A stretch of DNA of 43,299 nt, from positions 1-43,299 of the forward strand of contig CANRIM010000020.1 of the NCBI GenBank assembly GCA_947630695.1, in the 5' to 3' direction. The DNA comes from an uncultured Lachnospiraceae bacterium (GTDB lineage Bacteria; Bacillota; Clostridia; Lachnospirales; Lachnospiraceae). Shown piece by piece: positions 13,282 to 23,760 of the stretch (the first letter of the stretch is position 1; the number at the start of each line of letters is the position of its first letter). The notes beneath the pieces are model-generated. The model saw only the letters and a list, made by a program, of their open reading frames with translations, searched no databases and had not been told where the DNA came from. Made by a program: the position numbers and the translations under genes.

Positions 13282-15825
13282 ATGAAAAAGAAGATATCAG
13301 CAGTTGTTCTCGGTACGGTCCTGGTGCTTACGGGATGTTTGCATCAGGACTTGCTCCTGCACAGATCTGCAGGCTCCACAGATGCGGTAGTTGATGCAGA
13401 AGCTGCGGAGCAGGCCGTACAAAACATTGAAACAGTAGCGGATCTGCTGGACATGAATGCACTGACCGGGTTTGCTGCCACAGACGGCAGCGGCAAACAG
13501 ACCCTTCCGGGCGGCGTGACCGGCGGCAATACCGGCGAGATGGTAACAGTCACAACGGACACGGAATTTGTCAAGGCCGTAAGTGATGACACACCCCGGG
13601 TGGTTATTGTGTCGGGGTACGTACGTGCCATATCCTCCAGTGGAAGCGCCATTAACATCGGCAGTAACAAGACCATTGTGGGAATCGACAAAAACGCTAC
13701 ATTAAAAGGCGGCCTCAATATCAGCGATGAAAGCAACATTATTATCAGTAATCTCACCATCGAAGGCGGCTACGGGGAAAAGAATACGCCGGATGACTGT
13801 ATCAACATACAGGGCAGTCATCATGTCTGGCTCAATCATCTGGGCACCCATGACGCTTCCGACGGAAATATTGATATTAAGCTGGGATCCAATTACATTA
13901 CAGTGTCCTGGTGTAAGATCTGGTACAATAACTCGAAGAATGATCACCGCCTTTCCTGCCTGGTGGGATCCGGCGCAGGGGATCACGATGACACAGACTA
14001 CGGACGCCTGAAAGTTACCTTCCACCATAACTGGTTCTCGGACTTCTGCAAAGAGCGGATGCCTCGCGTCATGTATGGTATGGGTCATATTTACAATAAT
14101 TATTACAGCTGTACGGGCAATGATTATTGTATCGGCGTAGGCTGTTACGGAACCGTGCTGGTTGAGAATAATTATTTTAAGGATGTAAAGAATCCCCATC
14201 AATTCTCTTATGCGGATCAGACCTATCCCTGCGCTATCACGGCCCGGGGAAACGAGTATGAGCACACGTCCGGTAAAAAGGAAACGGGACAGCATCCGAA
14301 GGCATCGTCACCGGCTGTGGCGTTTGATCAGGCACCTTATGCCTATCTGCTGGATGATGCGAAAGACATCCCCGATCTCGTGCAGAAATATGCGGGGCCT
14401 CAGGACATAGATCCGAACGCTACGCCTGTGCCCACGGCAGAACCCCTGCCGTCGGTGGAGCCGACGGCTGTACCGACGCCACAGCCCACCCTGAAGCCGA
14501 CGGCCACGCCGAAGCCCCATGCCACGGATGCGGCGCCGAAAAAAGTGGACGACAGCGAACAGGGAAAAGTATGGGAGCTGCAGGGACAGAATTCTGACAA
14601 AACCAACGGCGAGGCAGCGGTGAAAAATCCGCTGGCTGGCATCGATTTGTCGGAAACGCCGTCATATTCCGGCAAATATCCGGTTTGGAAAAAGGGCGCA
14701 ACCATTACGTATTGGGAGTATATTCCCTCCAAAGTCAGCGCGGAAGGCGTGGCGCTTTCCTTTACGGGAACCCATCGGGCTGTGAAAGATCACGACTGGT
14801 CTTTATATGTGGAGCAGGAGCCGGGGTATGAGCACCGTTTTGAGGATAATGGCGGGACATACAGTCTGGTGCGGGAAGGCGATGTACACAGCGGCCTGCA
14901 GATCAGTACCTTCGGCAGTATCGGTTTTTCCGAGGACGACTGCGTATCCGGCTGGAATGTCAACAATTATTCCAATGAATACGGGCAGCAGCTGGAGTTT
15001 CAGCAAAAGAATTACTATTATATATTTGCGAATAAAAGCGGTACCACAAACCCGCTGGTATCGAAAAAAGGCGCATGGCATTTTGTGGCGCTGGTGATTC
15101 AGAATGACGGCATAGATACCTATATCGACGGGACAAAGACCACGAACAGCCAGTATAATGTGTGGGGCAATGGCACCAGCATTGATAAATCGGGCATGTA
15201 TGTGGGCGGCCAGGCTTTCAATCTCGGGTATGGCTGGAAAGAAAAATATCGGGCCGATCATACGTCGGACACCTTCAGCCATGGGATCCTGTTGCTGGAT
15301 TTCCTGACCGATGAGAATACCAGTCTTTGCATCGGCGGAAAAGCCGGCCTTTGGGAAACCCTTGCCATGAATGATTTTACAACACCGAAAGGAATCCGGA
15401 TCAGTGATGTCAGCGGATATGGGCAGATGTTGACAGCGCAGCAGATCAAAGATCTGATGCAGGGAACAGAACCGGATGTGCCGCCTGTACCTACAAAATC
15501 ACCGGAACCGGCAGAAAGCGAAGCACCTGTGGAAAGTGAAACGCCGGAACCGGCAGAAAGCGAAACACCGAAACCGGCAGAAAGCGAAACACCGAAACCG
15601 GGGGAAAATGAAACACCGGCGCCGGCGTACCGCGTTGGAGATCCGGATATGGACGGGGACGTTACCGCAGAAGATGCATTGTATGTCTTGCAGGCGGCAG
15701 CTAAACTGCTGCAGCCCTCCGATCAGCAGCGTTCACTTGCAGACGCAGATCGGGATGGAAAATTAACAGCAGAGGACGCTCTGCAGATATTAAAATACGT
15801 GGCAAAATTGATCGATACGCTGTAG
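13282..15825 (+). CDS. Pectate lyase (PL1) lipoprotein with LamG-like domain and dockerin
   Basis: An 847-residue exported protein. A signal peptide ends in a lipobox LTGC with Cys19, so membrane anchoring is predicted. A parallel beta-helix PL1 domain spans about residues 85-345, with DASDGNIDIK...ITVSWCKIW (calcium/substrate aspartates) and RMPRVMYGMGHIYNNYY (candidate catalytic Arg). A Pro/Thr linker follows (about 375-415), then a LamG/concanavalin-like domain (about 430-715), a repetitive PEPAESET linker, and a C-terminal type I dockerin with two duplicated calcium loops DPDMDGDVTAEDAL and DADRDGKLTAEDAL. It cleaves polygalacturonate by beta-elimination; substrate is by family. A lipobox together with a dockerin is unusual. 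RBS AGGAGG; terminator at 15836-15885. Confidence 0.9.
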   Translation: MKKKISAVVLGTVLVLTGCLHQDLLLHRSAGSTDAVVDAEAAEQAVQNIETVADLLDMNALTGFAATDGSGKQTLPGGVTGGNTGEMVTVTTDTEFVKAVSDDTPRVVIVSGYVRAISSSGSAINIGSNKTIVGIDKNATLKGGLNISDESNIIISNLTIEGGYGEKNTPDDCINIQGSHHVWLNHLGTHDASDGNIDIKLGSNYITVSWCKIWYNNSKNDHRLSCLVGSGAGDHDDTDYGRLKVTFHHNWFSDFCKERMPRVMYGMGHIYNNYYSCTGNDYCIGVGCYGTVLVENNYFKDVKNPHQFSYADQTYPCAITARGNEYEHTSGKKETGQHPKASSPAVAFDQAPYAYLLDDAKDIPDLVQKYAGPQDIDPNATPVPTAEPLPSVEPTAVPTPQPTLKPTATPKPHATDAAPKKVDDSEQGKVWELQGQNSDKTNGEAAVKNPLAGIDLSETPSYSGKYPVWKKGATITYWEYIPSKVSAEGVALSFTGTHRAVKDHDWSLYVEQEPGYEHRFEDNGGTYSLVREGDVHSGLQISTFGSIGFSEDDCVSGWNVNNYSNEYGQQLEFQQKNYYYIFANKSGTTNPLVSKKGAWHFVALVIQNDGIDTYIDGTKTTNSQYNVWGNGTSIDKSGMYVGGQAFNLGYGWKEKYRADHTSDTFSHGILLLDFLTDENTSLCIGGKAGLWETLAMNDFTTPKGIRISDVSGYGQMLTAQQIKDLMQGTEPDVPPVPTKSPEPAESEAPVESETPEPAESETPKPAESETPKPGENETPAPAYRVGDPDMDGDVTAEDALYVLQAAAKLLQPSDQQRSLADADRDGKLTAEDALQILKYVAKLIDTL
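15540..15625 (+). repeat. 24-bp coding repeats in the pectate lyase linker
   Basis: About three in-frame units encoding PKPAESET or close variants sit between the LamG-like domain and the dockerin. Their number could change by slippage without breaking the frame. Confidence 0.65.
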
Positions 15826-15835
15826 AGGAAACAAA

Positions 15836-15885
15836 AGAGCCGGGGGCTGTGAGTGATCACACACACAACTCCCGGCTCTAAGACT
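15836..15885 (+). terminator. Terminator after the pectate lyase gene
   Basis: AGAGCCGGG (15836-15844) pairs with CCCGGCTCT (15871-15879), with an inner TGTGA/TCACA stem, followed after AAGAC by T5. The preceding A-run suggests it could also act on the other strand. Confidence 0.75.
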
Positions 15886-15894
15886 TTTTCACAT

Positions 15895-15906
15895 GAACAT
15901 TTGTTC
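15895..15906. promoter_or_regulatory. LexA (DinR) SOS box of uvrBA
   Basis: GAACATTTGTTC matches the Gram-positive LexA box GAAC-N4-GTTC. It abuts the -35 hexamer of the uvrB promoter, where LexA binding would block polymerase. Confidence 0.85.
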
Positions 15907-15935
15907 TGTACATTTTTCCTGCATAATGTTATAAT
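15907..15935 (+). promoter_or_regulatory. uvrBA promoter
   Basis: TGTACA (15907-15912), 17 bp, TATAAT (15930-15935). It lies directly next to the LexA box, 45 bases before the uvrB start. Confidence 0.75.
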
Positions 15936-15979
15936 TACTCTGTTGTATGCTTTTTACCACTGCCCACAGGAGGCCTTTC

Positions 15980-17971
15980 ATGGATCATTTCAAACTGCAC
16001 AGCGAATACCAGCCCACCGGCGACCAGCCCCAGGCCATCGCGGAACTGGTCAGAGGCTTTCAGGAAGGCAATCAGTGCCAGACCCTGCTGGGGGTCACCG
16101 GCTCCGGCAAGACCTTCACCATGGCCAATGTGATACAGGCGCTGAACCGCCCCACGCTGGTCATTGCCCACAACAAGACCCTGGCGGCCCAGCTCTACGG
16201 GGAATTCAAAGCCTTTTTCCCCGAAAATGCCGTGGGGTACTTCATTTCTTATTACGATTATTACCAGCCGGAGGCCTATATTCCTTCGTCTGATACCTAT
16301 ATTGCGAAAGATTCTTCCATTAACGATGAGATCGACAAGCTCCGGCTGTCCGCCACCGCCTTTCTGTCTGAACGCAGGGACGTGATCATTGTGGCTTCCG
16401 TGTCCTGCATTTACGGGCTGGGCAGTCCCGAGTCCTATCAGAACCTGATGATTTCCCTGCGCCCCGGCATGCAGCGAGACCGGGACGAAGTCATTTTATC
16501 CCTGATCGAGATGCAGTATGATCGCAATGATCTGGATTTCAAGCGGGGCACTTTTCGGGTGCATGGCGATATTCTGGACATATACCCGGCGGTCAATACG
16601 GACCGGGCGATCCGGGTGGAGTTTTTTGGGGATGAGATCGACCGCATCGCGGAATTTGACGTGGTGACGGGAGAAATTTTAAGCATTCTCGAACACGCGG
16701 CGATTTTCCCCGCCTCTCATTATGTGGTGGACGAGGTAAATATGAAGCGGGCCGTGGCGGCGATTGAGGAAGAAATGGAAGAACGGGTCAAATATTTCAA
16801 GCAGCATGACAAGCTGATTGAAGCCCAGCGCATCGCGGAGCGGACCCATTTCGATGTGGAAATGATGCGGGAAACCGGCGTCTGCAGCGGCATTGAAAAT
16901 TATTCGCGGCATTTGTCCGGTCTTGCCCCCGGGGAACCGCCCTTTACGCTGCTGGACTATTTTCCCGAGGATTTCATCATTATGATTGACGAATCCCATA
17001 TGACGATTCCCCAGATCCGGGGCATGTACGCGGGAGACCGTTCCCGGAAGGAAACGCTGGTGGAATACGGCTTCCGCCTGCCCTCCGCGCTGGACAACCG
17101 TCCTTTATGTTTTGAGGAATTTGAACAGCATATCGATCAGGTGCTGTTTGTTTCGGCGACCCCGGGACCCTATGAGGAGGAACACGAGCTGAAACGGGTG
17201 CAGCAGCTGATCCGGCCCACGGGACTGCTGGATCCGGAGATTACCGTTTATCCGGTGAAGGGACAGATCGACCGCCTGATCAGTGAGATCAAAAAGGAAA
17301 CGGCAGATAAGCACAAGATCATGGTGACGACGCTGACCAAACGCATGGCGGAAAGCCTGACTGACTACCTGCGGGAGGCAGGGATCCGGGTCCGGTATCT
17401 GCATTCCGATATTACTGCCTTTGACCGGAGCAAAATCATACGGGATATGCGGCTGGATGCCTTCGATGTGCTGGTGGGCATCAACCTGCTGCGGGAGGGA
17501 CTGGATATTCCGGAGGTTTCACTGGTGGCAATCCTTGACGCGGACAAGGAAGGGTTTTTGCGTTCGGCTACCGCGCTGATTCAGACGGTGGGCCGTGCGG
17601 CACGAAATGCCAAAGGCCGGGTCATTATGTTTGCGGACGAGATGACCGATTCCATGAAGACGGCCATCGACGAGACCAACCGGCGGCGTAAAATCCAGCA
17701 GGCATACAATACGGCCCATCACATTACGCCGAAAACCATTGAAAAATCCGTCCGGGATCTGATCCGCATTTCTACGGAAGTGGAGAAGCAGGAAGCCGGC
17801 CTGAAGAAGGATCTGGAATCCATGAGCCGGAAGGAACTGGAAAAACTAAGCATGCAGACCGAAAAGAAAATGCGAAAAGCGGCGGCAGAGCTGGATTTTG
17901 AATCCGCTGCGCTGTACCGCGACGAGCTGATTAAGATAAAGGAACTGATATCGGAACATGAAGAAAATTGA
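15980..17971 (+). CDS. uvrB: Excinuclease ABC subunit B
   Basis: The nucleotide excision repair damage-verification helicase. The product is 663 residues, normal length. It has Walker A GVTGSGKT (about 38-45), the beta-hairpin region [12 protein letters not shown], the DESH box ([10 protein letters not shown]), SATPGPYE, the helicase motif QTVGRAARN, and a C-terminal UVR domain ([20 protein letters not shown]) that binds UvrC. ATG 15980 follows AGGAGG; an upstream in-frame ATG has no ribosome binding site. It overlaps uvrA by 14 bases and is controlled by the LexA box upstream. Confidence 0.97.
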   Translation: MDHFKLHSEYQPTGDQPQAIAELVRGFQEGNQCQTLLGVTGSGKTFTMANVIQALNRPTLVIAHNKTLAAQLYGEFKAFFPENAVGYFISYYDYYQPEAYIPSSDTYIAKDSSINDEIDKLRLSATAFLSERRDVIIVASVSCIYGLGSPESYQNLMISLRPGMQRDRDEVILSLIEMQYDRNDLDFKRGTFRVHGDILDIYPAVNTDRAIRVEFFGDEIDRIAEFDVVTGEILSILEHAAIFPASHYVVDEVNMKRAVAAIEEEMEERVKYFKQHDKLIEAQRIAERTHFDVEMMRETGVCSGIENYSRHLSGLAPGEPPFTLLDYFPEDFIIMIDESHMTIPQIRGMYAGDRSRKETLVEYGFRLPSALDNRPLCFEEFEQHIDQVLFVSATPGPYEEEHELKRVQQLIRPTGLLDPEITVYPVKGQIDRLISEIKKETADKHKIMVTTLTKRMAESLTDYLREAGIRVRYLHSDITAFDRSKIIRDMRLDAFDVLVGINLLREGLDIPEVSLVAILDADKEGFLRSATALIQTVGRAARNAKGRVIMFADEMTDSMKTAIDETNRRRKIQQAYNTAHHITPKTIEKSVRDLIRISTEVEKQEAGLKKDLESMSRKELEKLSMQTEKKMRKAAAELDFESAALYRDELIKIKELISEHEEN

Positions 17972-20786
17972 CTATATCAAGGTGCGCGGCGCACGGGAAC
18001 ACAATTTAAAAGACATCGATGTAGATATTCCCAGAAACAAGCTGGTGGTTTTGACGGGACTGAGCGGATCCGGCAAATCTTCCCTGGCTTTCGATACCAT
18101 TTATGCGGAGGGACAGCGCCGATACATGGAATCCCTTTCCAGTTACGCCAGACAGTTTTTGGGACAGATGGAAAAACCCCAGGTAGAGCGGATCGACGGA
18201 TTGAGCCCTGCCATTTCCATTGATCAGAAATCCACCAACCGCAATCCCAGATCTACCGTGGGCACCGTGACGGAAATCTATGATTATTTCCGGCTGCTGT
18301 ATGCGCGAATCGGAATCGTGCACTGCCCCAACTGCGGCAAAGAGATCAAGCGGCAGACCGTGGATCAGATGGTGGAACGGCTGATGCAGTATCCGGAGCG
18401 GACCAGGATCCAGCTGCTGGCGCCGGTGGTGCGGGGCCGCAAGGGCGAGCACGCCAAGGTGTTTGATCAGGCGCGCAAGAGCGGCTACGTCCGGGTGCGG
18501 GTGGACGGCAATCTTTACGATCTTTCCGAGGAAATCAGGCTGGAAAAAAACAACAAGCACAACATCGAGATCATTGTAGACCGGCTGATGATCCGGGAAG
18601 GTATCGAAACACGGCTGGCGGAATCCATTGAAAACGCACTGAATCTTTCGGGAGGGCTGCTTTACGCCGATGTTGCGGAGGAGGAACTTTTGACCTTCAG
18701 CGACAGCTTTTCCTGTCCGGACTGCGACATCAGCATTGAAGAGGTGGAACCCCGCAGCTTTTCTTTTAACAATCCATTCGGCGCCTGCCCGGTGTGCTTC
18801 GGGCTGGGCTTTAAAATGAAATTCGATCCGGAGCTGATTATTCCGGAACCGTCTCTTGCACTGTCGGAGGGCGCCATTGCGGCGCCGGGCTGGCAGTCCT
18901 GTACCGATGCTTCCAGTTTCACCCATGCGGTGCTTACCGCGCTGGCAAAGGAATATGATTTTTCCCTGGATACCCCTTTTGAAGCACTGCCGGAGGACAT
19001 TCGGAAGATGCTGATTTACGGAACGGAAGGGAAAAAGGTCAAGGTTTACTATAAAGGACAGAGGGGCGAGGGCATTTACGACGTGGCCTTCGAGGGACTC
19101 ATTGAAAATCTGAACCGCAGATATCGGGAAACCGCTTCGGATATCGTCAAAGCGGAGTATGAAACCTTTATGCGGATCACTCCCTGTGAAAAATGTAAAG
19201 GAATGCGCTTGAAAAAATCCAGTCTTGCTGTTACAGTAGGAGGGAAGAATATTTTTGAAGTGACCAGTCTGTCTGTATCCGAATTACAGTCGTTTCTTTC
19301 CGGTCTGGAACTGACACCCCAGCAGCAGTTAATCGGAAAAACTATATTAAAGGAAATTCACGCCCGGGTAGGATTTCTTATCGAAGTGGGCCTTGACTAT
19401 CTTTCTCTGGGCCGTGCCGCAGGCACCCTGTCCGGGGGAGAGGCGCAGCGGATCCGGCTGGCGACCCAGATCGGTTCGGGCCTCACCGGCGTTGTCTATA
19501 TTCTGGACGAACCCAGCATCGGCCTGCATCAGCGGGACAATGAAAAACTGATCCATACCTTACAGAATCTGCGGGATATGGGCAACACCGTCATTGTGGT
19601 GGAGCACGATGAAGATACCATGCGGACGGCGGATTATATCGTGGATATCGGTCCGGAAGCCGGTATCGGCGGCGGCCGGGTAGTTGCCTGCGGCACGGCG
19701 GAAGAGATCATGCAGTGTAAGGAGTCGCTGACCGGCGACTACTTAAGCGGCAGAAAATGTATTCCCGTGCCGGAAACCAGACGCAGTCCCACTGGCTGGA
19801 TCAGCGTCAAACAGGCGGCGCAGAACAATCTCAAGCACATTGACGTGGATTTTCCCCTTGGGGTATTTACCTGTGTGACCGGCGTTTCCGGTTCCGGAAA
19901 AAGCTCTCTGGTGAATGATATTCTGTATCAGGTGCTGGCGAAGAAGTTAAATCACGCCAGAACCATTCCGGGAAAACACAAAACCGTAACTGGTTTAGAA
20001 CAGCTGGATAAGGTGATCAATATCGATCAGTCTCCCATCGGCAGGACGCCCCGGTCCAATCCCGCGACCTATACGGGGGCTTTTGATCTGATCCGGGATA
20101 TCTTTGCCCAGACCAGAGACGCAAAGCGAAAGGGCTATACCAAAGGCAGGTTCAGCTTCAATGTCCGAGGCGGCAGATGCGAGGCCTGCAAAGGGGATGG
20201 CATCATTAAAATCGAAATGCACTTCCTGCCCGATGTATTTGTCCCCTGCGAAGTATGCAAAGGTAAGCGGTATAACCATGAAACGCTGGAAGTGAAATAC
20301 AAGGACAAAAATATCTTTGAAGTGCTGGATATGACAGTGGAAGAGGCCCTTGACTTTTTTGACGCGGTGCCGAAAATCCGCACCAAACTCCAGTGTCTAT
20401 ATGACGTGGGACTTTCATATATTAAACTGGGACAGCCCTCAACCACCCTGTCCGGGGGAGAGGCGCAGCGGATCAAGCTGGCGACGGAACTGTCCCGGCG
20501 GGGCACCGGAAAAACGGTGTACATTCTGGACGAACCCACCACCGGACTGCACTTTGACGATGTCAACAAGCTGATTCAGATTCTGCAGCGGCTGACGGAC
20601 GCGGGCAATACCATCATCGTCATCGAACACAATCTGGATGTGATCAAATCGGCAGATTATCTGATCGATATGGGGCCGGAAGGCGGCGACGGCGGCGGCA
20701 CGGTGGTGACCTGCGGCAAGCCGGAAGAAGTGGCGGCCTGCGATAAGTCCTATACCGGAAAGTTTGTAAAGAAATTGCTGAAATAA
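17958..20786 (+). CDS. uvrA: Excinuclease ABC subunit A
   Basis: The damage-recognition ATPase of nucleotide excision repair, 942 residues and complete. It has two ABC modules with Walker [13 protein letters not shown] and [11 protein letters not shown], signatures [12 protein letters not shown] and [12 protein letters not shown], the zinc modules CPNC...CPDC, CPVC, CEKC and CEAC...CEVC, and the full UvrB-binding region after [12 protein letters not shown] that the paralogue at 1445 lacks. The ATG at 17958 lies within the end of uvrB, so the two are coupled and SOS-induced together. UvrC is not in the window. Confidence 0.97.
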   Translation: MKKIDYIKVRGAREHNLKDIDVDIPRNKLVVLTGLSGSGKSSLAFDTIYAEGQRRYMESLSSYARQFLGQMEKPQVERIDGLSPAISIDQKSTNRNPRSTVGTVTEIYDYFRLLYARIGIVHCPNCGKEIKRQTVDQMVERLMQYPERTRIQLLAPVVRGRKGEHAKVFDQARKSGYVRVRVDGNLYDLSEEIRLEKNNKHNIEIIVDRLMIREGIETRLAESIENALNLSGGLLYADVAEEELLTFSDSFSCPDCDISIEEVEPRSFSFNNPFGACPVCFGLGFKMKFDPELIIPEPSLALSEGAIAAPGWQSCTDASSFTHAVLTALAKEYDFSLDTPFEALPEDIRKMLIYGTEGKKVKVYYKGQRGEGIYDVAFEGLIENLNRRYRETASDIVKAEYETFMRITPCEKCKGMRLKKSSLAVTVGGKNIFEVTSLSVSELQSFLSGLELTPQQQLIGKTILKEIHARVGFLIEVGLDYLSLGRAAGTLSGGEAQRIRLATQIGSGLTGVVYILDEPSIGLHQRDNEKLIHTLQNLRDMGNTVIVVEHDEDTMRTADYIVDIGPEAGIGGGRVVACGTAEEIMQCKESLTGDYLSGRKCIPVPETRRSPTGWISVKQAAQNNLKHIDVDFPLGVFTCVTGVSGSGKSSLVNDILYQVLAKKLNHARTIPGKHKTVTGLEQLDKVINIDQSPIGRTPRSNPATYTGAFDLIRDIFAQTRDAKRKGYTKGRFSFNVRGGRCEACKGDGIIKIEMHFLPDVFVPCEVCKGKRYNHETLEVKYKDKNIFEVLDMTVEEALDFFDAVPKIRTKLQCLYDVGLSYIKLGQPSTTLSGGEAQRIKLATELSRRGTGKTVYILDEPTTGLHFDDVNKLIQILQRLTDAGNTIIVIEHNLDVIKSADYLIDMGPEGGDGGGTVVTCGKPEEVAACDKSYTGKFVKKLLK

Positions 20787-20798
20787 AAGAAGAAATCC

Positions 20799-20816
20799 CG
20801 CCATGTTGCCATGGCG
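20799..20816 (+). other. Hairpin after uvrA
   Basis: CGCCATG (20799-20805) pairs with CATGGCG (20810-20816) around TTGC. No T-run follows, so it may be a 3'-end stabiliser or a Rho-dependent stop rather than an intrinsic terminator. Confidence 0.45.
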
Positions 20817-20851
20817 AGATTATCTGTACAAAGGAGAAAAAAGAGGGAGTA

Positions 20852-20916
20852 CCAAGCCGGGTGCGACTCCCGGCTTGGCCGAGTTATGAAAGTTGTAATA
20901 GTTTTCACTACTACAA
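20852..20916. promoter_or_regulatory. Two hairpins in the rho upstream region
   Basis: In the 256-base gap before rho, CCAAGCCGGG (20852-20861) pairs with CCCGGCTTGG (20869-20878). A second inverted repeat, TTGTAATAGT (20893-20902) with ACTACTACAA (20907-20916), has one mismatch. The first lacks a T-run on the plus strand; on the minus strand it is followed by a T-rich stretch. A weak promoter candidate is TTGATT (20952-20957), 16 bp, TAAAAC (20974-20979). These could serve rho autoregulation or terminate leftward transcripts. Confidence 0.4.
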
Positions 20917-21042
20917 TGATTACTATAGAAACAAAATGTGAAGAAATTGTGTTGATTAATTGAAGACTTTGTGTAAAACAGCGGAGGATATAACCATCCG
21001 GAAGAACACATCAAACTGCTGCAGAAATCTGGAGGAAAGCAA

Positions 21043-22521
21043 ATGAGTATGCGGGAAAAGTATCTGTCACTGCCTTTAACGGAATTGCGGGCCATCGCAA
21101 AGGTAAGAGGCCTGAAAAAGATTTCTTCGCTTCGGAAAAATGATCTGATTGCACGGATGCTGGAGGAAGACGAGAAAGAAAACGCAGCACAGGCGGCACA
21201 GAAAGCAGTGCAGGAAGAATCTGCACAGGCAGTACGAAAGCCGGTGCAGGAGGAGGCGCCGCAGGCGGAAGAACCTGTACAGGTTGCGCAGAAGCCGGAA
21301 CGGGAAGAAGCTCCGAAAACAGAACCGGCACAGAAAAGCAATGCCAGCAGTTTCGCAAACTCCAGCCTGGACAGCGGTGTGACGGCAAAGGGCATACTGG
21401 AAGTCATGCAGGACGGCTTCGGTTTCATTCGAAGCGCCAATTATCTGCCGGGGGACAACGATATTTACGTGGCGCCCTCCCAGATCCGCAGATTTAACCT
21501 GCGGACCGGAGATATCATAGAAGGAAATATCCGTGTCAAAACCCAGAACGAAAAATTCGGCGCCCTTCTTTACATCAAGTCAGTCAACGGCTATTCTTTG
21601 CAGGAAACTTCCCACAGAAAAAATTTTGAAGATATGATTCCGGTGTTTCCCGATGAACGGATGCGGATTTCGGAGGGCAGCAGCAATCGCGCCATCCGAA
21701 TCATCGATCTGATTTCCCCCATCGGCAAAGGCCAGCGGGGGATGATCGTTTCGCCGCCGAAGGCAGGAAAAACCACTTTGCTGAAGGCCATTGCCAAGGC
21801 CATGGTAAAAAACAATCCGGAAGTGCATATCATTATCCTGCTGATCGACGAACGGCCGGAGGAAGTGACGGACATGAAAGAATCCATTCCCGGGGAAAAT
21901 GTGGAGGTGATTTATTCCACTTTTGACGAGCTGCCGGAGCGGCATAAACGGGTGTCGGAAATGGTGCTGGAGCGGGCGAAGCGGCTGGTGGAACACAAGC
22001 AGGATGTGGTGATTCTGCTGGACAGCATTACCCGGCTGGCCCGGGCCTACAACCTGACCATTCCTTCCAGCGGAAGGACCTTGTCAGGCGGTCTGGATCC
22101 CGCCGCGCTGCATATGCCGAAGCGATTTTTCGGCGCGGCGCGGAATATCCGGGAAGGGGGCAGCCTTACCATACTGGCCACCGCGCTGGTGGATACAGGC
22201 TCCAAACTGGACGATGTGGTCTTTGAGGAATTTAAGGGTACCGGCAACATGGAACTGGTACTGGATCGGAAACTGTCCGAACGGCGGATTTTCCCTGCCA
22301 TCGATATTGTCAAATCGGGCACGCGGCGGGAGGATCTGCTGCTGAGCCCCGATGAACGGGAGGCCATGTACTATATGCGGCGGCATTTCAATACCGGAAA
22401 ATCAGAAGAAACGGTGGAACGGGTGCTGGATTTGTTTGCCGCCACCAATGACAATGCGGAGCTGGTGATCCGTCTGAAAAACCAGTTCGGAAAATACGCG
22501 CGGAACCGGCAGAACGGATAG
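21043..22521 (+). CDS. rho: Transcription termination factor Rho
   Basis: A hexameric RNA helicase that ends untranslated transcripts. The 492-residue product has the Rho N-terminal domain ([18 protein letters not shown]), a Glu/Ala/Gln-rich low-complexity insert at about residues 45-105, the cold-shock-like RNA-binding domain ([19 protein letters not shown]), and the ATPase core with [11 protein letters not shown] (P-loop), [23 protein letters not shown] and [19 protein letters not shown] (R-loop region). The insert is longer than in E. coli Rho, as in many Gram-positive Rho proteins. ATG 21043 follows TGGAGGAAAG. A strong intrinsic terminator follows. Confidence 0.96.
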   Translation: MSMREKYLSLPLTELRAIAKVRGLKKISSLRKNDLIARMLEEDEKENAAQAAQKAVQEESAQAVRKPVQEEAPQAEEPVQVAQKPEREEAPKTEPAQKSNASSFANSSLDSGVTAKGILEVMQDGFGFIRSANYLPGDNDIYVAPSQIRRFNLRTGDIIEGNIRVKTQNEKFGALLYIKSVNGYSLQETSHRKNFEDMIPVFPDERMRISEGSSNRAIRIIDLISPIGKGQRGMIVSPPKAGKTTLLKAIAKAMVKNNPEVHIIILLIDERPEEVTDMKESIPGENVEVIYSTFDELPERHKRVSEMVLERAKRLVEHKQDVVILLDSITRLARAYNLTIPSSGRTLSGGLDPAALHMPKRFFGAARNIREGGSLTILATALVDTGSKLDDVVFEEFKGTGNMELVLDRKLSERRIFPAIDIVKSGTRREDLLLSPDEREAMYYMRRHFNTGKSEETVERVLDLFAATNDNAELVIRLKNQFGKYARNRQNG

Positions 22522-22553
22522 AGCATTCATATTGTAATGAAAGAACACGGAAG

Positions 22554-22599
22554 CCTGTGAAAATGCAGCGAAAACAATGCATTTTCACAGGTTTTTTTT
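22554..22599 (+). terminator. Strong terminator after rho
   Basis: A perfect 14-bp stem (22554-22567 with 22578-22591) is followed by T8. It isolates rho from the recombinase segment. Confidence 0.93.
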
Positions 22600-22610
22600 G
22601 CATAAAAAAA

Positions 22611-22634
22611 TTCGCAAAGTTTACAACTTTGCGA
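22611..22634 (+). repeat. Recombination-site candidate, left copy
   Basis: A near-palindrome TCGCAAAGTT-TAC-AACTTTGCGA. The same 24 bases occur in reverse orientation at 23818-23841, beyond the recombinase gene. Only the central TAC gives the site a direction. The form resembles sites used by tyrosine recombinases for DNA inversion. Confidence 0.8.
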
Positions 22635-22652
22635 TTTCATAGATTCCTATAT

Positions 22653-22681
22653 CTTATATCACAATGTGAAAGAAAAAGCAA
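22653..22681 (-). promoter_or_regulatory. Outward promoter inside the recombinase segment
   Basis: On the minus strand TTGCTT (22681-22676), 17 bp ending in TGA, then TATAAG (22658-22653); the TGn gives an extended -10. In this orientation it fires left, away from the helicase and EPS genes. If the segment flanked by the inverted repeats flips, it would fire right into them. Confidence 0.5.
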
Positions 22682-22762
22682 CATGAAACATGAATTATTT
22701 ACAGAAAAATATTTCCAGCCGGTAAAATAGGAGTACTAATTTACAGAAAGAGGATGAGGAAA

Positions 22763-23737
22763 ATGTTAAAAAGTGAAAATATGTACAAAAGAAAAGACGG
22801 ACGAACTGTACACATACGGCACCGGCTGGGCTGGTACTGCGATTTGTGGCTGTCGATGCATCGGGGAACATGGAAAGAGTCTACACGGGTCCGCTATGAG
22901 ATGATTATCAGTAAACACATCTTACCAGCCTTTCGAGACTGCTGGCCTGCTGCCGTGACCACCGGAAAAATCGCCGCATTTACCAATCTGCTTCTGGAAG
23001 AAAAAGGTCTTTCGCCGAAAACCGTGAAGGATATCCTGTTGGTGCTGCACGGTGTTTTGCAATTTTCGGCAAAACTGTCGGATCATCCGCTGCCGGTGGC
23101 AGAGTTCATCTATCCGAAAGAACGAAAAAAAGAAGTGCGGGTATTGTCGGTAGAGGAACAGAACCGGCTTGTTTCCTATTTATTAAGAGAAATGGATTTT
23201 TGCAAGCTGGGGATCCTGCTGGCGCTGTCTACGGGCATTCGTATCGGCGAGCTTTGCGCTTTGCGGTGGAACCATGTCTCAATCAGTGAAAAGACCATTC
23301 GCATCACAGATACGATGCAGCGTCTGAAAAACACAGACAGTCACGGTGCCCGGACAAAAATACTCATCGGCGCGCCCAAAAGCGACCAGTCTGTCCGTAT
23401 CATTCCGCTGACGGAGCATATCGCCGCCTTGTGCGCGTCTGCGAAACCCGGTAAACAGGATGCGTTTTTTCTCACGGGGAACGAACATTTCATGGAACCC
23501 CGGGCTTTGCAGTACCGCCTGAAAAAATATGCCATGGACTGCAGCCTTTCCGGCGTGCATTTCCATACGCTGCGGCATACCTTTGCAACGCGCTGTATGG
23601 AAGCAGGGGTGGAGATTAAATCTCTTTCAGAGATTCTGGGGCATGCGAATACATCCATTACATTGGAGTGTTATATTCATTCATCCATGGAAATCAAGCG
23701 AAAGAATATCAATAAACTGTCCGTATTCGGTCTTTGA
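22763..23737 (+). CDS. Tyrosine site-specific recombinase
   Basis: A 324-residue XerC/D-like integrase. An N-terminal SAM-like core-binding domain (about residues 20-110) precedes the catalytic domain. Catalytic residues are R160 (TGIRIGEL), a lysine in GAPKSDQSVR, H268-R271 (HTLRHTFATR), H294 (LGHANTS) and the nucleophile Y304 (ECYIHSS). The start at ATG 22763 uses AGAGGATGAGG; an ATG 9 bases earlier overlaps this site. The gene lies alone between two identical inverted 24-bp sites, with its own terminator, and no excisionase, relaxase or phage genes are nearby. It therefore looks like a local invertase rather than the integrase of a larger element. Confidence 0.9.
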   Translation: MLKSENMYKRKDGRTVHIRHRLGWYCDLWLSMHRGTWKESTRVRYEMIISKHILPAFRDCWPAAVTTGKIAAFTNLLLEEKGLSPKTVKDILLVLHGVLQFSAKLSDHPLPVAEFIYPKERKKEVRVLSVEEQNRLVSYLLREMDFCKLGILLALSTGIRIGELCALRWNHVSISEKTIRITDTMQRLKNTDSHGARTKILIGAPKSDQSVRIIPLTEHIAALCASAKPGKQDAFFLTGNEHFMEPRALQYRLKKYAMDCSLSGVHFHTLRHTFATRCMEAGVEIKSLSEILGHANTSITLECYIHSSMEIKRKNINKLSVFGL

Positions 23738-23760
23738 ATATTTCGGCATTTAAATATAGA

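Noticed and set aside
22611-22634. The 24-bp palindrome as a simple transcription terminator
   Set aside because: Neither copy is followed by a proper T-run, and both rho and the recombinase already have strong terminators of their own; exact identity of both copies across 1.2 kb favours a recombination site. A shared regulatory role is not excluded.
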